DNA of 64,000 nucleotides from Cladorhizidae sp. MBARI D1340-BT2 (lineage: Eukaryota > Porifera > Demospongiae > Poecilosclerida > Cladorhizidae), in NCBI GenBank assembly GCA_028752905.1, contig JAQNBH010000002.1, positions 34,936,075 to 35,000,074 on the forward strand. The letters are read 5' to 3'. The translations under genes were made by a program, and so were the position numbers. Shown here piece by piece: positions 49,054 to 63,800 of the stretch (positions are counted from its first letter, which is position 1; each line of letters opens with the position of its first letter). The notes under the pieces were generated by a model that saw only the letters and a list, made by a program, of their open reading frames with translations, did not search any database and was not told the DNA's origin.

Positions 49054-51885
49054 GACATTAGAATAATGGTGTTGCAATAAACTAGGACTGAAACATGGGG
49101 AAACCACAAAGGTCCTTTAAAATGTTTAGATGCACTCCTGTACCCAAACCACAGGTCTTCAACACTTGCTATTTATGGTGATATTAGAGTGATCACAGAT
49201 ACCTCTTTTGAATTGATAGTTAAATTTTTTTTTTTTTATTCACCCCAACATCCCCAATTTCATTTCCTCCCCCGGTCATATGCTGTCAGACTGAATATCT
49301 CATCAGAAAATGACTGGATTGATAATTTGTCAATTGAAAAGAAGGAGTAATGCAAGAGCTTTCATAATATATAAAAATTATTTACTACAGACAAAAATTG
49401 AATGAGTTACACGGTATCATGTGATGTCACTACATGAAATTACATTTCATAATAAATCAGTTTGAAAAGTGCATGATAGTAGTAGCTTTAGAATCGCAAT
49501 AGAAATCACACAGAGGTTCGATCAAAGTTGGAAACTGAGAAAGAACGTGGCATGCGCAGGAGCAGACGTTTGTACCCCACTTTGCACAGATAGCGCGGAA
49601 ATGACTGAGCGATATTTTAGCCAAGTTTCAAGTCTTGGCCATGAACGCTTATTATATTATGAACAATCCAACTTACTGCGTTTATTCAGGCTTCTTCTTG
49701 TTCATTGCGCAGAGTTGCAATGAAATGGGAGGATAAAAAGTATCATAACTCAAGAATGGTTGACAATAAAATGTTGAAACTTGAAATGCAGCTAATTTAA
49801 TAGTGAAGGTATAGATTGACGAAAGGAAAAAAAAAGAAGGAAAAAACCCCACACAATGGTCTACTCCCCCCTTGTACACCAAGGGGGGGGGTAGACCATT
49901 TTGTGGGTTTTTTAAAATGGTCATAACTATTGAATGCTTAATCCATTTCCAAAGATTATGGTCTCAAAATGTAGCTCATTCTAGGTGCTTTCCAATGACA
50001 TTAGAATAATGGTGTTGCAATAAACTAGGACTGAAACATGGGGAAACCACAAAGGTCCTTTAAAATGTTTAGATGCACTCCTGTACCCAAACCACAGGTC
50101 TTCAACACTTGCTATTTATGGTGATATTAGAGTGATCACAGATACCTCTTTTGAATTGATATTTTTTTAAAATTTGTTTTAATCACCCCAACATCCCCAA
50201 TTTCATTTCCTCCCCCGGTCATATGCTATCAGACTGAATATCTCATCAGAAAATGACTGGATTGATAATTTGTCAATTGAAAAGAAGGAGTAATGCAAGA
50301 GCTTTCATAATATATAAAAATTATTTACTACAGACAAAAATTGAATGAGGTACACAGTATCATGTGATGTCACTACATGAAATTACATTTCATAATAAAT
50401 CAGTTTGAAAAGTGCATGATAGTAGCTTTAGAATCGCAATAGAAATCACACAGAGGTTCGATCAAAGTTGGGAACTGAGAAAGAACGTGGCATGCGCAGG
50501 AGCAGACGTTTGTACCCCACTTTGCACAGATAGCGCGGAAATGACTGAGCGATATTTTAGCCAAGTTTCAAGTCTTGGCCATGAACGCTTATTATATTAT
50601 GAACAATCCAACTTACTGCGTTTATTCAGGCTTCTTCTTGTTCATTGCGCAGAGTTGCAATGAAATGGGAGGATAAAAAGTGTCATAACTCAAGAATGGT
50701 TGACAATAAAATGTTGAAACTTGAAATGCAGCTAATTTAATAGTGAAGGTATAGATTGACGAAAGAAGGAAAAAAAGAAGGAAAAAACCCCACACAATGG
50801 TCTACTCCCCCCTTGTACACCAAGGGGGGAGTAGACCATTTTGTGGGTTTTAAAAAAAAACGTGTCATAACTATTGAATGCTTAATCCATTTCCAAAGAT
50901 TATGGTCTCAAAATGTAGCTCATTCTAGGTGCTTTCCAATGACATTAGAATAATGGTGTTGCAATAAACTAGGACTGAAACATGGGGAAACCACAAAGGT
51001 CCTTTAAAATGTTTAGATGCACTCCTGTACCCAAACCACAGGTCTTCAACACTTGCTATTTATGGTGATATTAGAGTGATCACAGATACCTCTTTTGAAT
51101 TGATAGTTTTTTTAAATTTTTTTTATTCACCCCAACATCCCCAATTTCATTTCCTCCCCCGGTCATATGCTGTCAGACTGAATATCTCATCAGAAAATGA
51201 CTGGATTTATAATTTGTCAATTGAAAAGAAGGAGTAATGCAAGAGCTTTCATAATATATAAAAATTATTTACTACAGACAAAAATTGAATGAGTTACACG
51301 GTATCATGTGATGTCACTACATGAAATTACATTTCATAATAAATCAGTTTGAAAAGTGCATGATAGTAGGTTTAGAATCGCAATAGAAATCACACAGAGG
51401 TTCGATCAAAGTTGGGAACTGAGAAAGAACGTGGCATGCGCAGGAGCAGACGTTTGTACCCCACTTTGCACAGATAGCGCGGAAATGACTGAGCGATATT
51501 TTAGCCAAGTTTCAAGTCTTGGCCATGAACGCTTATTATATTATGAACAATCCAACTTACTGCGTTTATTCAGGCTTCTTCTTGTTCATTGCGCAGAGTT
51601 GCAATGAAATGGGAGGATAAAAAGTATCATAACTCAAGAATGGTTGACAATAAAATGTTGAAACTTGAAATGCAGCTAATTTAATAGTGAAGGTATAGAT
51701 TGACGAAAGAAGAAAAAAAAGAAGGAAAAAACCCCACACAATGGTCTACCCCCCCCTATTGTACACCAAGGGGGGAGTAGACCATTTTGTGGGTTTTTTA
51801 AAAAACGTGTCATAACTATTGAATGCTTAATCCATTTCCAAAGATTATGGTCTCAAAATGTAGCTCATTCTAGGTGCTTTCCAAT
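49054..51885 (+). repeat. Copies 53-55, irregular units
   Basis: Copy 53 is the most deviant unit (see its own entry). Copy 54 has GATATTTTTTTAAAATTTG followed by TTTTAATCACC, GCTATCAG and GAGGTACACAG. Copy 55 belongs to the copy-49/51 type. The regular dimer breaks down here before the 56-68 block. Confidence 0.7.
49477..49920 (+). other. Cluster of private changes in copy 53
   Basis: This copy has an extra AGT (GATAGTAGTAGC, about 49477-49485), TTGGAAACTG for TTGGGAACTG (49532), GAAAGGAAAAA in the purine tract, an A to G in the right arm of the palindrome (GGGGTAGACC, about 49889-49896), and TTTTAAAATGGTCATAAC where others have TTTTAAAAAACGTGTCATAAC. Five private changes in one unit is more than any neighbour shows. 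Confidence 0.85.
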
Positions 51886-54800
51886 GACATTAGAATAATG
51901 GTGTTGCAATAAACTAGGACTGAAACATGGGGAAACCACAAAGGTCCTTTAAAATGTTTAGATGCACTCCTGTACCCAAACCACAGGTCTTCAACTCTTG
52001 CTATTTATGGTGATATTAGAGTGATCATAGATACCTCTTTTGAATTGATAGTTTTTTTAAATTTTTTTTATTCACCCCAACATCCCCAATTTCATTTGCT
52101 CCCCCGGTCATATGCTGTCAGACTGAATATCTCATCAGAAAATGACTGGATTGATAATTTGTCAATTGAAAAGAAGGAGTAATGCAAGAGCTTTCATAAT
52201 ATATAAAAATTATTTACTACAGACAAAAATTGAATGAGTTACATGGTATCATGTGATGTCACTACATGAAATTACATTTCATAATAAATCAGTTTGAAAA
52301 GTGCATGCTAGTAGCTTTAGAATCGCAATAGAAATCACACAGAGGTTCGATCAAAGTTGGGAACTGAGAAAGAACGTGGCATGCGCAGGAGCAGACGTTT
52401 GTACCCCACTTTGCACAGATAGCGCGGAAATGACTGAGCGATATTTTAGCCAAGTTTCAAGTCTTGGCCATGAACGCTTATTATATTATGAACAATCCAA
52501 CTTACTGCGTTTATTCAGGCTTCTTCTTGTTCATTGCGCAGAGTTGCAATGAAATGGGAGGATAAAAAGTATCATAACTCAAGAATGGTTGACAATAAAA
52601 TGTTGAAACTTGAAATGCAGCTAATTTAATAGTGAAGGTATAGATTGACGAAAGAAAAAAAAAAGAAGGAAAAAACCCCACACAATGGTCTACCCCCCCC
52701 TATTGTACACCAAGGGGGGAGTAGACCATTTTGTGGGTTTTTTAAAAAACGTGTCATAACTATTGAATGCTTAATCCATTTCCAAAGATTATGGTCTCAA
52801 AATGTAGCTCATTCTAGGTGCTTTCCAATGACATTAGAATAATGGTGTTGCAATAAACTAGGACTGAAACATGGGGAAACCACAAAGGTCCTTTAAAATG
52901 TTTAGATGCACTCCTGTACCCAAACCACAGGTCTTCAACACTTGCTATTTATGGTGATATTAGAGTGATCACAGATACCTCTTTTGAATTGATAGTTTTT
53001 TTAAATTTTTTTAATTCACCCCAACATCCCCAATTTCATTTCCTCCCCCGGTCATATGCTGTCAGACTGAATATCTCATCAGAAAATGACTGGATTTATA
53101 ATTTGTCAATTGAAAAGAAGGAGTAATGCAAGAGCTTTCATAATATATAAAAATTATTTACTACAGACAAAAATTGAATGAGTTACACGGTATCATGTGA
53201 TGTCACTACATGAAATTACATTTCATAATAAATCAGTTTGAAAAGTGCATGATAGTAGCTTTAGAATCGCAATAGAAATCACACAGAGGTTCGATCAAAG
53301 TTGGGAACTGAGAAAGAACGTGGCATGCGCAGGAGCAGACGTTTGTACCCCACTTTGCACAGATAGCGCGGAAATGACTGAGCGATATTTTAGCCAAGTT
53401 TCAAGTCTTGGCCATGAACGCTTATTATATTATGAACAATCCAACTTACTGCGTTTATTCAGGCTTCTTCTTGTTCATTGCGCAGAGTTGCAATGAAATG
53501 GGAGGATAAAAAGTATCATAACTCAAGAATGGTTGACAATAAAATGTTGAAACTTGAAATGCAGCTAATTTAATAGTGAAGGTATAGATTGACGAAAGAA
53601 GAAAAAAAAGAAGGAAAAAACCCCACACAATGGTCTACTCCCCCCTATTGTACACCAAGGGGGGAGTAGACCATTTTGTGGGTTTTTTAAAAAACGTGTC
53701 ATAACTATTGAATGCTTAATCCATTTCCAAAGATTATGGTCTCAAAATGTAGCTCATTCTAGGTGCTTTCCAATGACATTAGAATAATGGTGTTGCAATA
53801 AACTAGGACTGAAACATGGGGAAACCACAAAGGTCCTTTAAAATGTTTAGATGCACTCCTGTACCCAAACCACAGGTCTTCAACACTTGCTATTTATGGT
53901 GATATTAGAGTGATCATAGATACCTCTTTTGAATTGATAGTTTTTTTAAATTTTTTTTATTCACCCCAACATCCCCAATTTCATTTGCTCCCCCGGTCAT
54001 ATGCTGTCAGACTGAATATCTCATCACAAAATGACTGGATTGATAATTTGTCAATTGAAAAGAAGGAGTAATGCAAGAGCTTTCATAATATATAAAAATT
54101 ATTTACTACAGACAAAAATTGAATGAGTTACATGGTATCATGTGATGTCACTACATGAAATTACATTTCATAATAAATCAGTTTGAAAAGTGCATGCTAG
54201 TAGCTTTAGAATCGCAATAGAAATCACACAGAGGTTCGATCAAAGTTGGGAACTGAGAAAGAACGTGGCATGCGCAGGAGCAGACGTTTGTACCCCACTT
54301 TGCACAGATAGCGCGGAAATGACTGAGCGATATTTTAGCCAAGTTTCAAGTCTTGGCCATGAACGCTTATTATATTATGAACAATCCAACTTACTGCGTT
54401 TATTCAGGCTTCTTCTTGTTCATTGCGCAGAGTTGCAATGAAATGGGAGGATAAAAAGTATCATAACTCAAGAATGGTTGACAATAAAATGTTGAAACTT
54501 GAAATGCAGCTAATTTAATAGTGAAGGTATAGATTGACGAAAGAAGGAAAAAAAGAAGGAAAAAACCCCACACAATGGTCTACTCCCCCCTATTGTACAC
54601 CAAGGGGGGGAGTAGACCATTTTGTGGGTTTTTTAAAAAACGTATCATAACTATTGAATGCTTAATCCATTTCCAAAGATTATGGTCTCAAAATGTAGCT
54701 CATTCTAGGTGCTTTCCAATAACATTAGAATAATGGTGTTGCAATAAACTAGGACTGAAACATGGGGAAACCACAAAGGTCCTTTAAAATGTTTAGATGC

Positions 54801-57800
54801 ACTCCTGTACCCAAACCACAGGTCTTCAACACTTGCTATTTATGGTGATATTAGAGTGATCACAGATACCTCTTTTGAATTGATAGTTAAAATTTTTTTT
54901 TTTAATTCACCCCAACATCCCCAATTTCATTTCCTCCCCCGGTCATATGCTGTCAGACTGAATATCTCATCAGAAAATGACTGGATTGATAATTTGTCAA
55001 TTGAAAAGAAGGAGTAATGCAAGAGCTTTCATAATATATAAAAATTATTTACTACAGACAAAAATTGAATGAGTTACACGGTATCATGTGATGTCACTAC
55101 ATGAAATTACATTTCATAATAAATCAGTTTGAAAAGTGCATGCTAGTAGCTTTAGAATCGCAATAGAAATCACACAGAGGTTCGATCAAAGTTGGGAACT
55201 GAGAAAGAACGTGGCATGCGCAGGAGCAGACGTTTGTACCCCACTTTGCACAGATAGCGCGGAAATGACTGAGCGATATTTTAGCCAAGTTTCAAGTCTT
55301 GGCCATGAACGCTTATTATATTATGAACAATCCAACTTACTGCGTTTATTCAGGCTTCTTCTTGTTCATTGCGCAGAGTTGCAATGAAATGGGAGGATAA
55401 AAAGTATCATAACTCAAGAATGGTTGACAATAAAATGTTGAAACTTGAAATGCAGCTAATTTAATAGTGAAGGTATAGATTGACGAAAGAAGGAAAAAAA
55501 GAAGGAAAAAACCCCACACAATGGTCTACTCCCCCCTATTGTACACCAAGGGGGGGAGTAGACCATTTTGTGGGTTTTTTAAAAAACGTATCATAACTAT
55601 TGAATGCTTAATCCATTTCCAAAGATTATGGTCTCAAAATGTAGCTCATTCTAGTTGCTTCCCAATGACATTAGAATAATGGTGTTGCAATAAACTAGGA
55701 CTGAAACATGGGGAAACCACAAAGGTCCTTTAAAATGTTTAGATGCACTCCTGTACCCAAACCACAGGTCTTCAACACTTGCTATTTATGGTGATATTAG
55801 AGTGATCACAGATACCTCTTTTGAATTGATAGTTAAAAATTTTTTTTTTTATTCACCCCAACATCCCCAATTTCATTTCCCCCCCGGTCATATGCTGTCA
55901 GACTGAATATCTCATCAGAAAATGACTGGATTGATAATTTGTCAATTGAAAAGAAGGAGTAATGCAAGAGCTTTCATAATATATAAAAATTATTTACTAC
56001 AGACAAAAATTGAATGAGTTACACGGTATCATGTGATGTCACTACATGAAATTACATTTCATAATAAATCTGTTTGAAAAGTGCATGATAGTAGCTTTAG
56101 AATCGCAATAGAAATCACACAGAGGTTCGATCAAAGTTGGGAACTGAGAAAGAACGTGGCATGCGCAGGAGCAGACGTTTGTACCCCACTTTGCACAGAT
56201 AGCGCGGAAATGACTGAGCGATATTTTAGCCAAGTTTCAAGTCTTGGCCATGAACGCTTATTATATTATGAACAATCCAACTTACTGCGTTTATTCAGGC
56301 TTCTTCTTGTTCATTGCGCAGAGTTGCAATGAAATGGGAGGATAAAAAGTGTCATAACTCAAGAATGGTTGACAATAAAATGTTGAAACTTGAAATGCAG
56401 CTAATTTAATAGTGAAGGTATAGATTGACGAAAGAAGAAAAAAAAGAAGGAAAAAACCCCACACAATGGTCTACTCCCCCCTTGTACACCAAGGGGGGAG
56501 TAGACCATTTTGTGGGTTTTTTAAAAAAACGTGTCATAACTATTGAATGCTTAATCCATTTCCAAAGATTATGGTCTCAAAATGTAGCTCATTCTAGGTG
56601 CTTTCCAATGACATTAGAATAATGGTGTTGCAATAAACTAGGACTGAAACATGGGGAAACCACAAAGGTCCTTTAAAATGTTTAGATGCACTCCTGTACC
56701 CAAACCACAGGTCTTCAACACTTTCTATTTATGGTGATATTAGAGTGATCACAGATACCTCTTTTCAATTGATAGTTTTTTTAAATTTTTTTTATTCACC
56801 CCAACATCCCCAATTTCATTTCCTCCCCCGGTCATATGCTGTCAGACTGAATATCTCATCAGAAAATGACTGGATTGATAATTTGTCAATTGAAAAGAAG
56901 GAGTAATGCAAGAGCTTTCATAATATATAAAAATTATTTACTACAGACAAAAATTGAATGAGTTACACGGTATCATGTGATGTCACTACATGAAATTACA
57001 TTTCATAATAAATCAGTTTGAAAAGTGCATGATAGTAGCTTTAGAATCGCAATAGAAATCACACAGAGGTTCGATCAAAGTTGGGAACTGAGAAAGAACG
57101 TGGCATGCGCAGGAGCAGACGTTTGTACCCCACTTTGCACAGATAGCGCGGAAATGACTGAGCGATATTTTAGCCAAGTTTCAAGTCTTGGCCATGAACG
57201 CTTATTATATTATGAACAATCCAACTTACTGCGTTTATTCAGGCTTCTTCTTGTTCATTGCGCAGAGTTACAATGAAATGGGAGGATAAAAAGTATCATA
57301 ACTCAAGAATGGTTGACAATAAAATGTTGAAACTTGAAATGCAGCTAATTTAATAGTGAAGGTATAGATTGACGAAAGAAGAAAAAAAAGAAGGAAAAAA
57401 CCCCACACAATGGTCTACTCCCCCCTATTGTACACCAAGGGGGGAGTAGACCATTTTGTGGGTTTTTTAAAAAACGTGTTATAACTATTGAATGCTTAAT
57501 CCATTTCCAAAGATTATGGTCTCAAAATGTAGCTCATTCTAGGTGCTTTCCAATGACATTAGAATAATGGTGTTGCAATAAACTAGGACTGAAACATGGG
57601 GAAACCACAAAGGTCCTTTAAAATGTTTAGATGCACTCCTGTACCCAAACCACAGGTCTTCAACACTTGCTATTTATGGTGATATTAGAGTGATCATAGA
57701 TACCTCTTTTGAATTGATAGTTTTTTTAAATTTTTTTTATTCACCCCAACATCCCCAATTTCATTTGCTCCCCCGGTCATATGCTGTCAGACTGAATATC

Positions 57801-60800
57801 TCATCACAAAATGACTGGATTGATAATTTGTCAATTGAAAAGAAGGAGTAATGCAAGAGCTTTCATAATATATAAAAATTATTTACTACAGACAAAAATT
57901 GAATGAGTTACACGGTATCATGTGATGTCACTACATGAAATTACATTTCATAATAAATCAGTTTGAAAAGTGCATGATAGTAGCTTTAGAATCGCAATAG
58001 AAATCACACAGAGGTTCGATCAAAGTTGGGAACTGAGAAAGAACGTGGCATGCGCAGGAGCAGACGTTTGTACCCCACTTTGCACAGATAGCGCGGAAAT
58101 GACTGAGCGATATTTTAGCCAAGTTTCAAGTCTTGGCCATGAACGCTTATTATATTATGAACAATCCAACTTACTGCGTTTATTCAGGCTTCTTCTTGTT
58201 CATTGCGCAGAGTTGCAATGAAATGGGAGGATAAAAAGTATCATAACTCAAGAATGGTTGACAATAAAATGTTGAAACTTGAAATGCAGCTAATTTAATA
58301 GTGAAGGTATAGATTGACGAAAGAAAAAAAAAAGAAGGAAAAAACCCCACACAATGGTCTACTCCCCCCTATTGTACACCAAGGGGGGAGTAGACCATTT
58401 TGTGGGTTTTTTAAAAAACGTGTCATAACTATTGAATGCTTAATCCATTTCCAAAGATTATGGTCTCAAAATGTAGCTCATTCTAGGTGCTTTCCAATGA
58501 CATTAGAATAATGGTGTTGCAATAAACTAGGACTGAAACATGGGGAAACCACAAAGGTCCTTTAAAATGTTTAGATGCACTCCTGTACCCAAACCACAGG
58601 TCTTCAACACTTGCTATTTATGGTGATATTAGAGTGATCATAGATACCTCTTTTGAATTGATAGTTTTTTTAAATTTTTTTTATTCACCCCAACATCCCC
58701 AATTTCATTTGCTCCCCCGGTCATATGCTGTCAGACTGAATATCTCATCACAAAATGACTGGATTGATAATTTGTCAATTGAAAAGAAGGAGTAATGCAA
58801 GAGCTTTCATAATATATAAAAATTATTTACTACAGACAAAAATTGAATGAGTTACATGGTATCATGTGATGTCACTACATGAAATTACATTTCATAATAA
58901 ATCAGTTTGAAAAGTGCATGCTAGTAGCTTTAGAATCGCAATAGAAATCACACAGAGGTTCGATCAAAGTTGGGAACTGAGAAAGAACGTGGCATGCGCA
59001 GGAGCAGACGTTTGTACCCCACTTTGCACAGATAGCGCGGAAATGACTGAGCGATATTTTAGCCAAGTTTCAAGTCTTGGCCATGAACGCTTATTATATT
59101 ATGAACAATCCAACTTACTGCGTTTATTCAGGCTTCTTCTTGTTCATTGCGCAGAGTTGCAATGAAATGGGAGGATAAAAAGTATCATAACTCAAGAATG
59201 GTTGACAATAAAATGTTGAAACTTGAAATGCAGCTAATTTAATAGTGAAGGTATAGATTGACGAAAGAAGAAAAAAAAGAAGGAAAAAACCCCACACAAT
59301 GGTCTACTCCCCCCTATTGTACACCAAGGGGGGGAGTAGACCATTTTGTGGGTTTTTTAAAAAACGTATCATAACTATTGAATGCTTAATCCATTTCCAA
59401 AGATTATGGTCTCAAAATGTAGCTCATTCTAGGTGCTTTCCAATAACATTAGAATAATGGTGTTGCAATAAACTAGAACTGAAACATGGGGAAACCACAA
59501 AGGTCCTTTAAAATGTTTAGATGCACTCCTGTACCCAAACCACAGGTCTTCAACACTTGCTATTTATGGTGATATTAGAGTGATCATAGATACCTCTTTT
59601 GAATTGATAGTTTTTTTAAAATTTTTTTATTCACCCCAACATCCCCAATTTCATTTGCTCCCCCGGTCATATGCTGTCAGACTGAATATCTCATCACAAA
59701 ATGACTGGATTGATAATTTGTCAATTGAAAAGAAGGAGTAATGCAAGAGCTTTCATAATATATAAAAATTATTTACTACAGACAAAAATTGAATGAGTTA
59801 CATGGTATCATGTGATGTCACTACATGAAATTACATTTCATAATAAATCAGTTTGAAAAGTGCATGCTAGTAGCTTTAGAATCGCAATAGAAATCACACA
59901 GAGGTTCGATCAAAGTTGGGAACTGAGAAAGAACGTGGCATGCGCAGGAGCAGACGTTTGTACCCCACTTTGCACAGATAGCGCGGAAATGACTGAGCGA
60001 TATTTTAGCCAAGTTTCAAGTCTTGGCCATGAACGCTTATTATATTATGAACAATCCAACTTACTGCGTTTATTCAGGCTTCTTCTTGTTCATTGCGCAG
60101 AGTTGCAATGAAATGGGAGGATAAAAAGTATCATAACTCAAGAATGGTTGACAATAAAATGTTGAAACTTGAAATGCAGCTAATTTAATAGTGAAGGTAT
60201 AGATTGACGAAAGAAGAAAAAAAAGAAGGAAAAAACCCCACACAATGGTCTACTCCCCCCTATTGTACACCAAGGGGGGGAGTAGACCATTTTGTGGGTT
60301 TTTTAAAAAACGTATCATAACTATTGAATGCTTAATCCATTTCCAAAGATTATGGTCTCAAAATGTAGCTCATTCTAGGTGCTTTCCAATAACATTAGAA
60401 TAATGGTGTTGCAATAAACTAGGACTGAAACATGGGGAAACCACAAAGGTCCTTTAAAATGTTTAGATGCACTCCTGTACCCAAACCACAGGTCTTCAAC
60501 ACTTGCTATTTATGGTGATATTAGAGTGATCACAGATACCTCTTTTGAATTGATAGTTAAAAAAAAATATTTTTATTCACCCCAACATCCCCAATTTCAT
60601 TTCCTCCCCCGGTCATATGCTGTCAGACTGAATATCTCATCAGAAAATGACTGGATTGATAATTTGTCAATTGAAAAGAAGGAGTAATGCAAGAGCTTTC
60701 ATAATATATAAAAATTATTTACTACAGACAAAAATTGAATGAGTTACACGGTATCATGTGATGTCACTACATGAAATTACATTTCATAATAAATCAGTTT

Positions 60801-63800
60801 GAAAAGTGCATGATAGTAGCTTTAGAATCGCAATAGAAATCACACAGAGGTTCGATCAAAGTTGGGAACTGAGAAAGAACGTGGCATGCGCAGGAGCAGA
60901 CGTTTGTACCCCACTTTGCACAGATAGCGCGGAAATGACTGAGCGATATTTTAGCCAAGTTTCAAGTCTTGGCCATGAACGCTTATTATATTATGAACAA
61001 TCCAACTTACTGCGTTTATTCAGGCTTCTTCTTGTTCATTGCGCAGAGTTGCAATGAAATGGGAGGATAAAAAGTGTCATAACTCAAGAATGGTTGACAA
61101 TAAAATGTTGAAACTTGAAATGCAGCTAATTTAATAGTGAAGGTATAGATTGACGAAAGAAGAAAAAAAAGAAGGAAAAAACCCCACACAATGGTCTACT
61201 CCCCCCTTGTACACCAAGGGGGGAGTAGACCATTTTGTGGGTTTTTAAAAAAAACGTGTCATAACTATTGAATGCTTAATCCATTTCCAAAGATTATGGT
61301 CTCAAAATGTAGCTCATTCTAGGTGCTTTCCAATGACATTAGAATAATGGTGTTGCAATAAACTAGGACTGAAACATGGGGAAACCACAAAGGTCCTTTA
61401 AAATGTTTAGATGCACTCCTGTACCCAAACCACAGGTCTTCAACACTTGCTATTTATGGTGATATTAGAGTGATCACAGATACCTCTTTTCAATTGATAG
61501 TTTTTTTAAATTTTTTTTATTCACCCCAACATCCCCAATTTCATTTCCTCCCCCGGTCATATGCTGTCAGACTGAATATCTCATCAGAAAATGACTGGAT
61601 TGATAATTTGTCAATTGAAAAGAAGGAGTAATGCAAGAGCTTTCATAATATATAAAAATTATTTACTACAGACAAAAATTGAATGAGTTACACGGTATCA
61701 TGTGATGTCACTACATGAAATTACATTTCATAATAAATCAGTTTGAAAAGTGCATGATAGTAGCTTTAGAATCGCAATAGAAATCACACAGAGGTTCGAT
61801 CAAAGTTGGGAACTGAGAAAGAACGTGGCATGCGCAGGAGCAGACGTTTGTACCCCACTTTGCACAGATAGCGCGGAAATGACTGAGCGATATTTTAGCC
61901 AAGTTTCAAGTCTTGGCCATGAACGCTTATTATATTATGAACAATCCCACTTACTGCGTTTATTCAGGCTTCTTCTTGTTCATTGCGCAGAGTTGCAATG
62001 AAATGGGAGGATAAAAAGTATCATAACTCAAGAATGGTTGACAATAAAATGTTGAAACTTGAAATGCAGCTAATTTAATAGTGAAGGTATAGATTGACGA
62101 AAGAAAAAAAAAAGAAGGAAAAAACCCCACACAATGGTCTACTCCCCCCTATTGTACACCAAGGGGGGAGTAGACCATTTTGTGGGTTTTTTAAAAAACG
62201 TGTCATAACTATTGAATGCTTAATCCATTTCCAAAGATTATGGTCTCAAAATGTAGCTCATTCTAGGTGCTTTCCAATGACATTAGAATAATGGTGTTGC
62301 AATAAACTAGGACTGAAACATGGGGAAACCACAAAGGTCCTTTAAAATGTTTAGATGCACTCCTGTACCCAAACCACAGGTCTTCAACACTTGCTATTTA
62401 TGGTGATATTAGAGTGATCACAGATACCTCTTTTGAATTGATAGTTTTTTTAAATTTTTTTTATTCACCCCAACATCCCCAATTTCATTTGCTCCCCCGG
62501 TCATATGCTGTCAGACTGAATATCTCATCAGAAAATGACTGGATTGATAATTTGTCAATTGAAAAGAAGGAGTAATGCAAGAGCTTTCATAATATATAAA
62601 AATTATTTACTACAGACAAAAATTGAATGAGTTACATGGTATCATGTGATGTCACTACATGAAATTACATTTCATAATAAATCAGTTTGAAAAGTGCATG
62701 CTAGTAGCTTTAGAATCGCAATAGAAATCACACAGAGGTTCGATCAAAGTTGGGAACTGAGAAAGAACGTGGCATGCGCAGGAGCAGACGTTTGTACCCC
62801 ACTTTGCACAGATAGCGCGGAAATGACTGAGCGATATTTTAGCCAAGTTTCAAGTCTTGGCCATGAACGCTTATTATATTATGAACAATCCAACTTACTG
62901 CGTTTATTCAGGCTTCTTCTTGTTCATTGCGCAGAGTTGCAATGAAATGGGAGGATAAAAAGTATCATAACTCAAGAATGGTTGACAATAAAATGTTGAA
63001 ACTTGAAATGCAGCTAATTTAATAGTGAAGGTATAGATTGACGAAAGAAGGAAAAAAAGAAGGAAAAAACCCCACACAATGGTCTACTCCCCCCTATTGT
63101 ACACCAAGGGGGGGAGTAGACCATTTTGTGGGTTTTTTAAAAAACGTATCATAACTATTGAATGCTTAATCCATTTCCAAAGATTATGGTCTCAAAATGT
63201 AGCTCATTCTAGGTGCTTTCCAATAACATTAGAATAATGGTGTTGCAATAAACTAGGACTGAAACATGGGGAAACCACAAAGGTCCTTTAAAATGTTTAG
63301 ATGCACTCCTGTACCCAAACCACAGGTCTTCAACACTTGCTATTTATGGTGATATTAGAGTGATCACAGATACCTCTTTTGAATTGATAGTTAAAAAAAA
63401 ATTTTTTTATTCACCCCAACATCCCCAATTTCATTTCCTCCCCCGGTCATATGCTGTCAGACTGAATATCTCATCAGAAAATGACTGGATTGATAATTTG
63501 TCAATTGAAAAGAAGGAGTAATGCAAGAGCTTTCATAATATATAAAAATTATTTACTACAGACAAAAATTGAATGAGTTACACGGTATCATGTGATGTCA
63601 CTACATGAAATTACATTTCATAATAAATCAGTTTGAAAAGTGCATGATAGTAGCTTTAGAATCGCAATAGAAATCACACAGAGGTTCGATCAAAGTTGGG
63701 AACTGAGAAAGAACGTGGCATGCGCAGGAGCAGACGTTTGTACCCCACTTTGCACAGATAGCGCGGAAATGACTGAGCGATATTTTAGCCAAGTTTCAAG

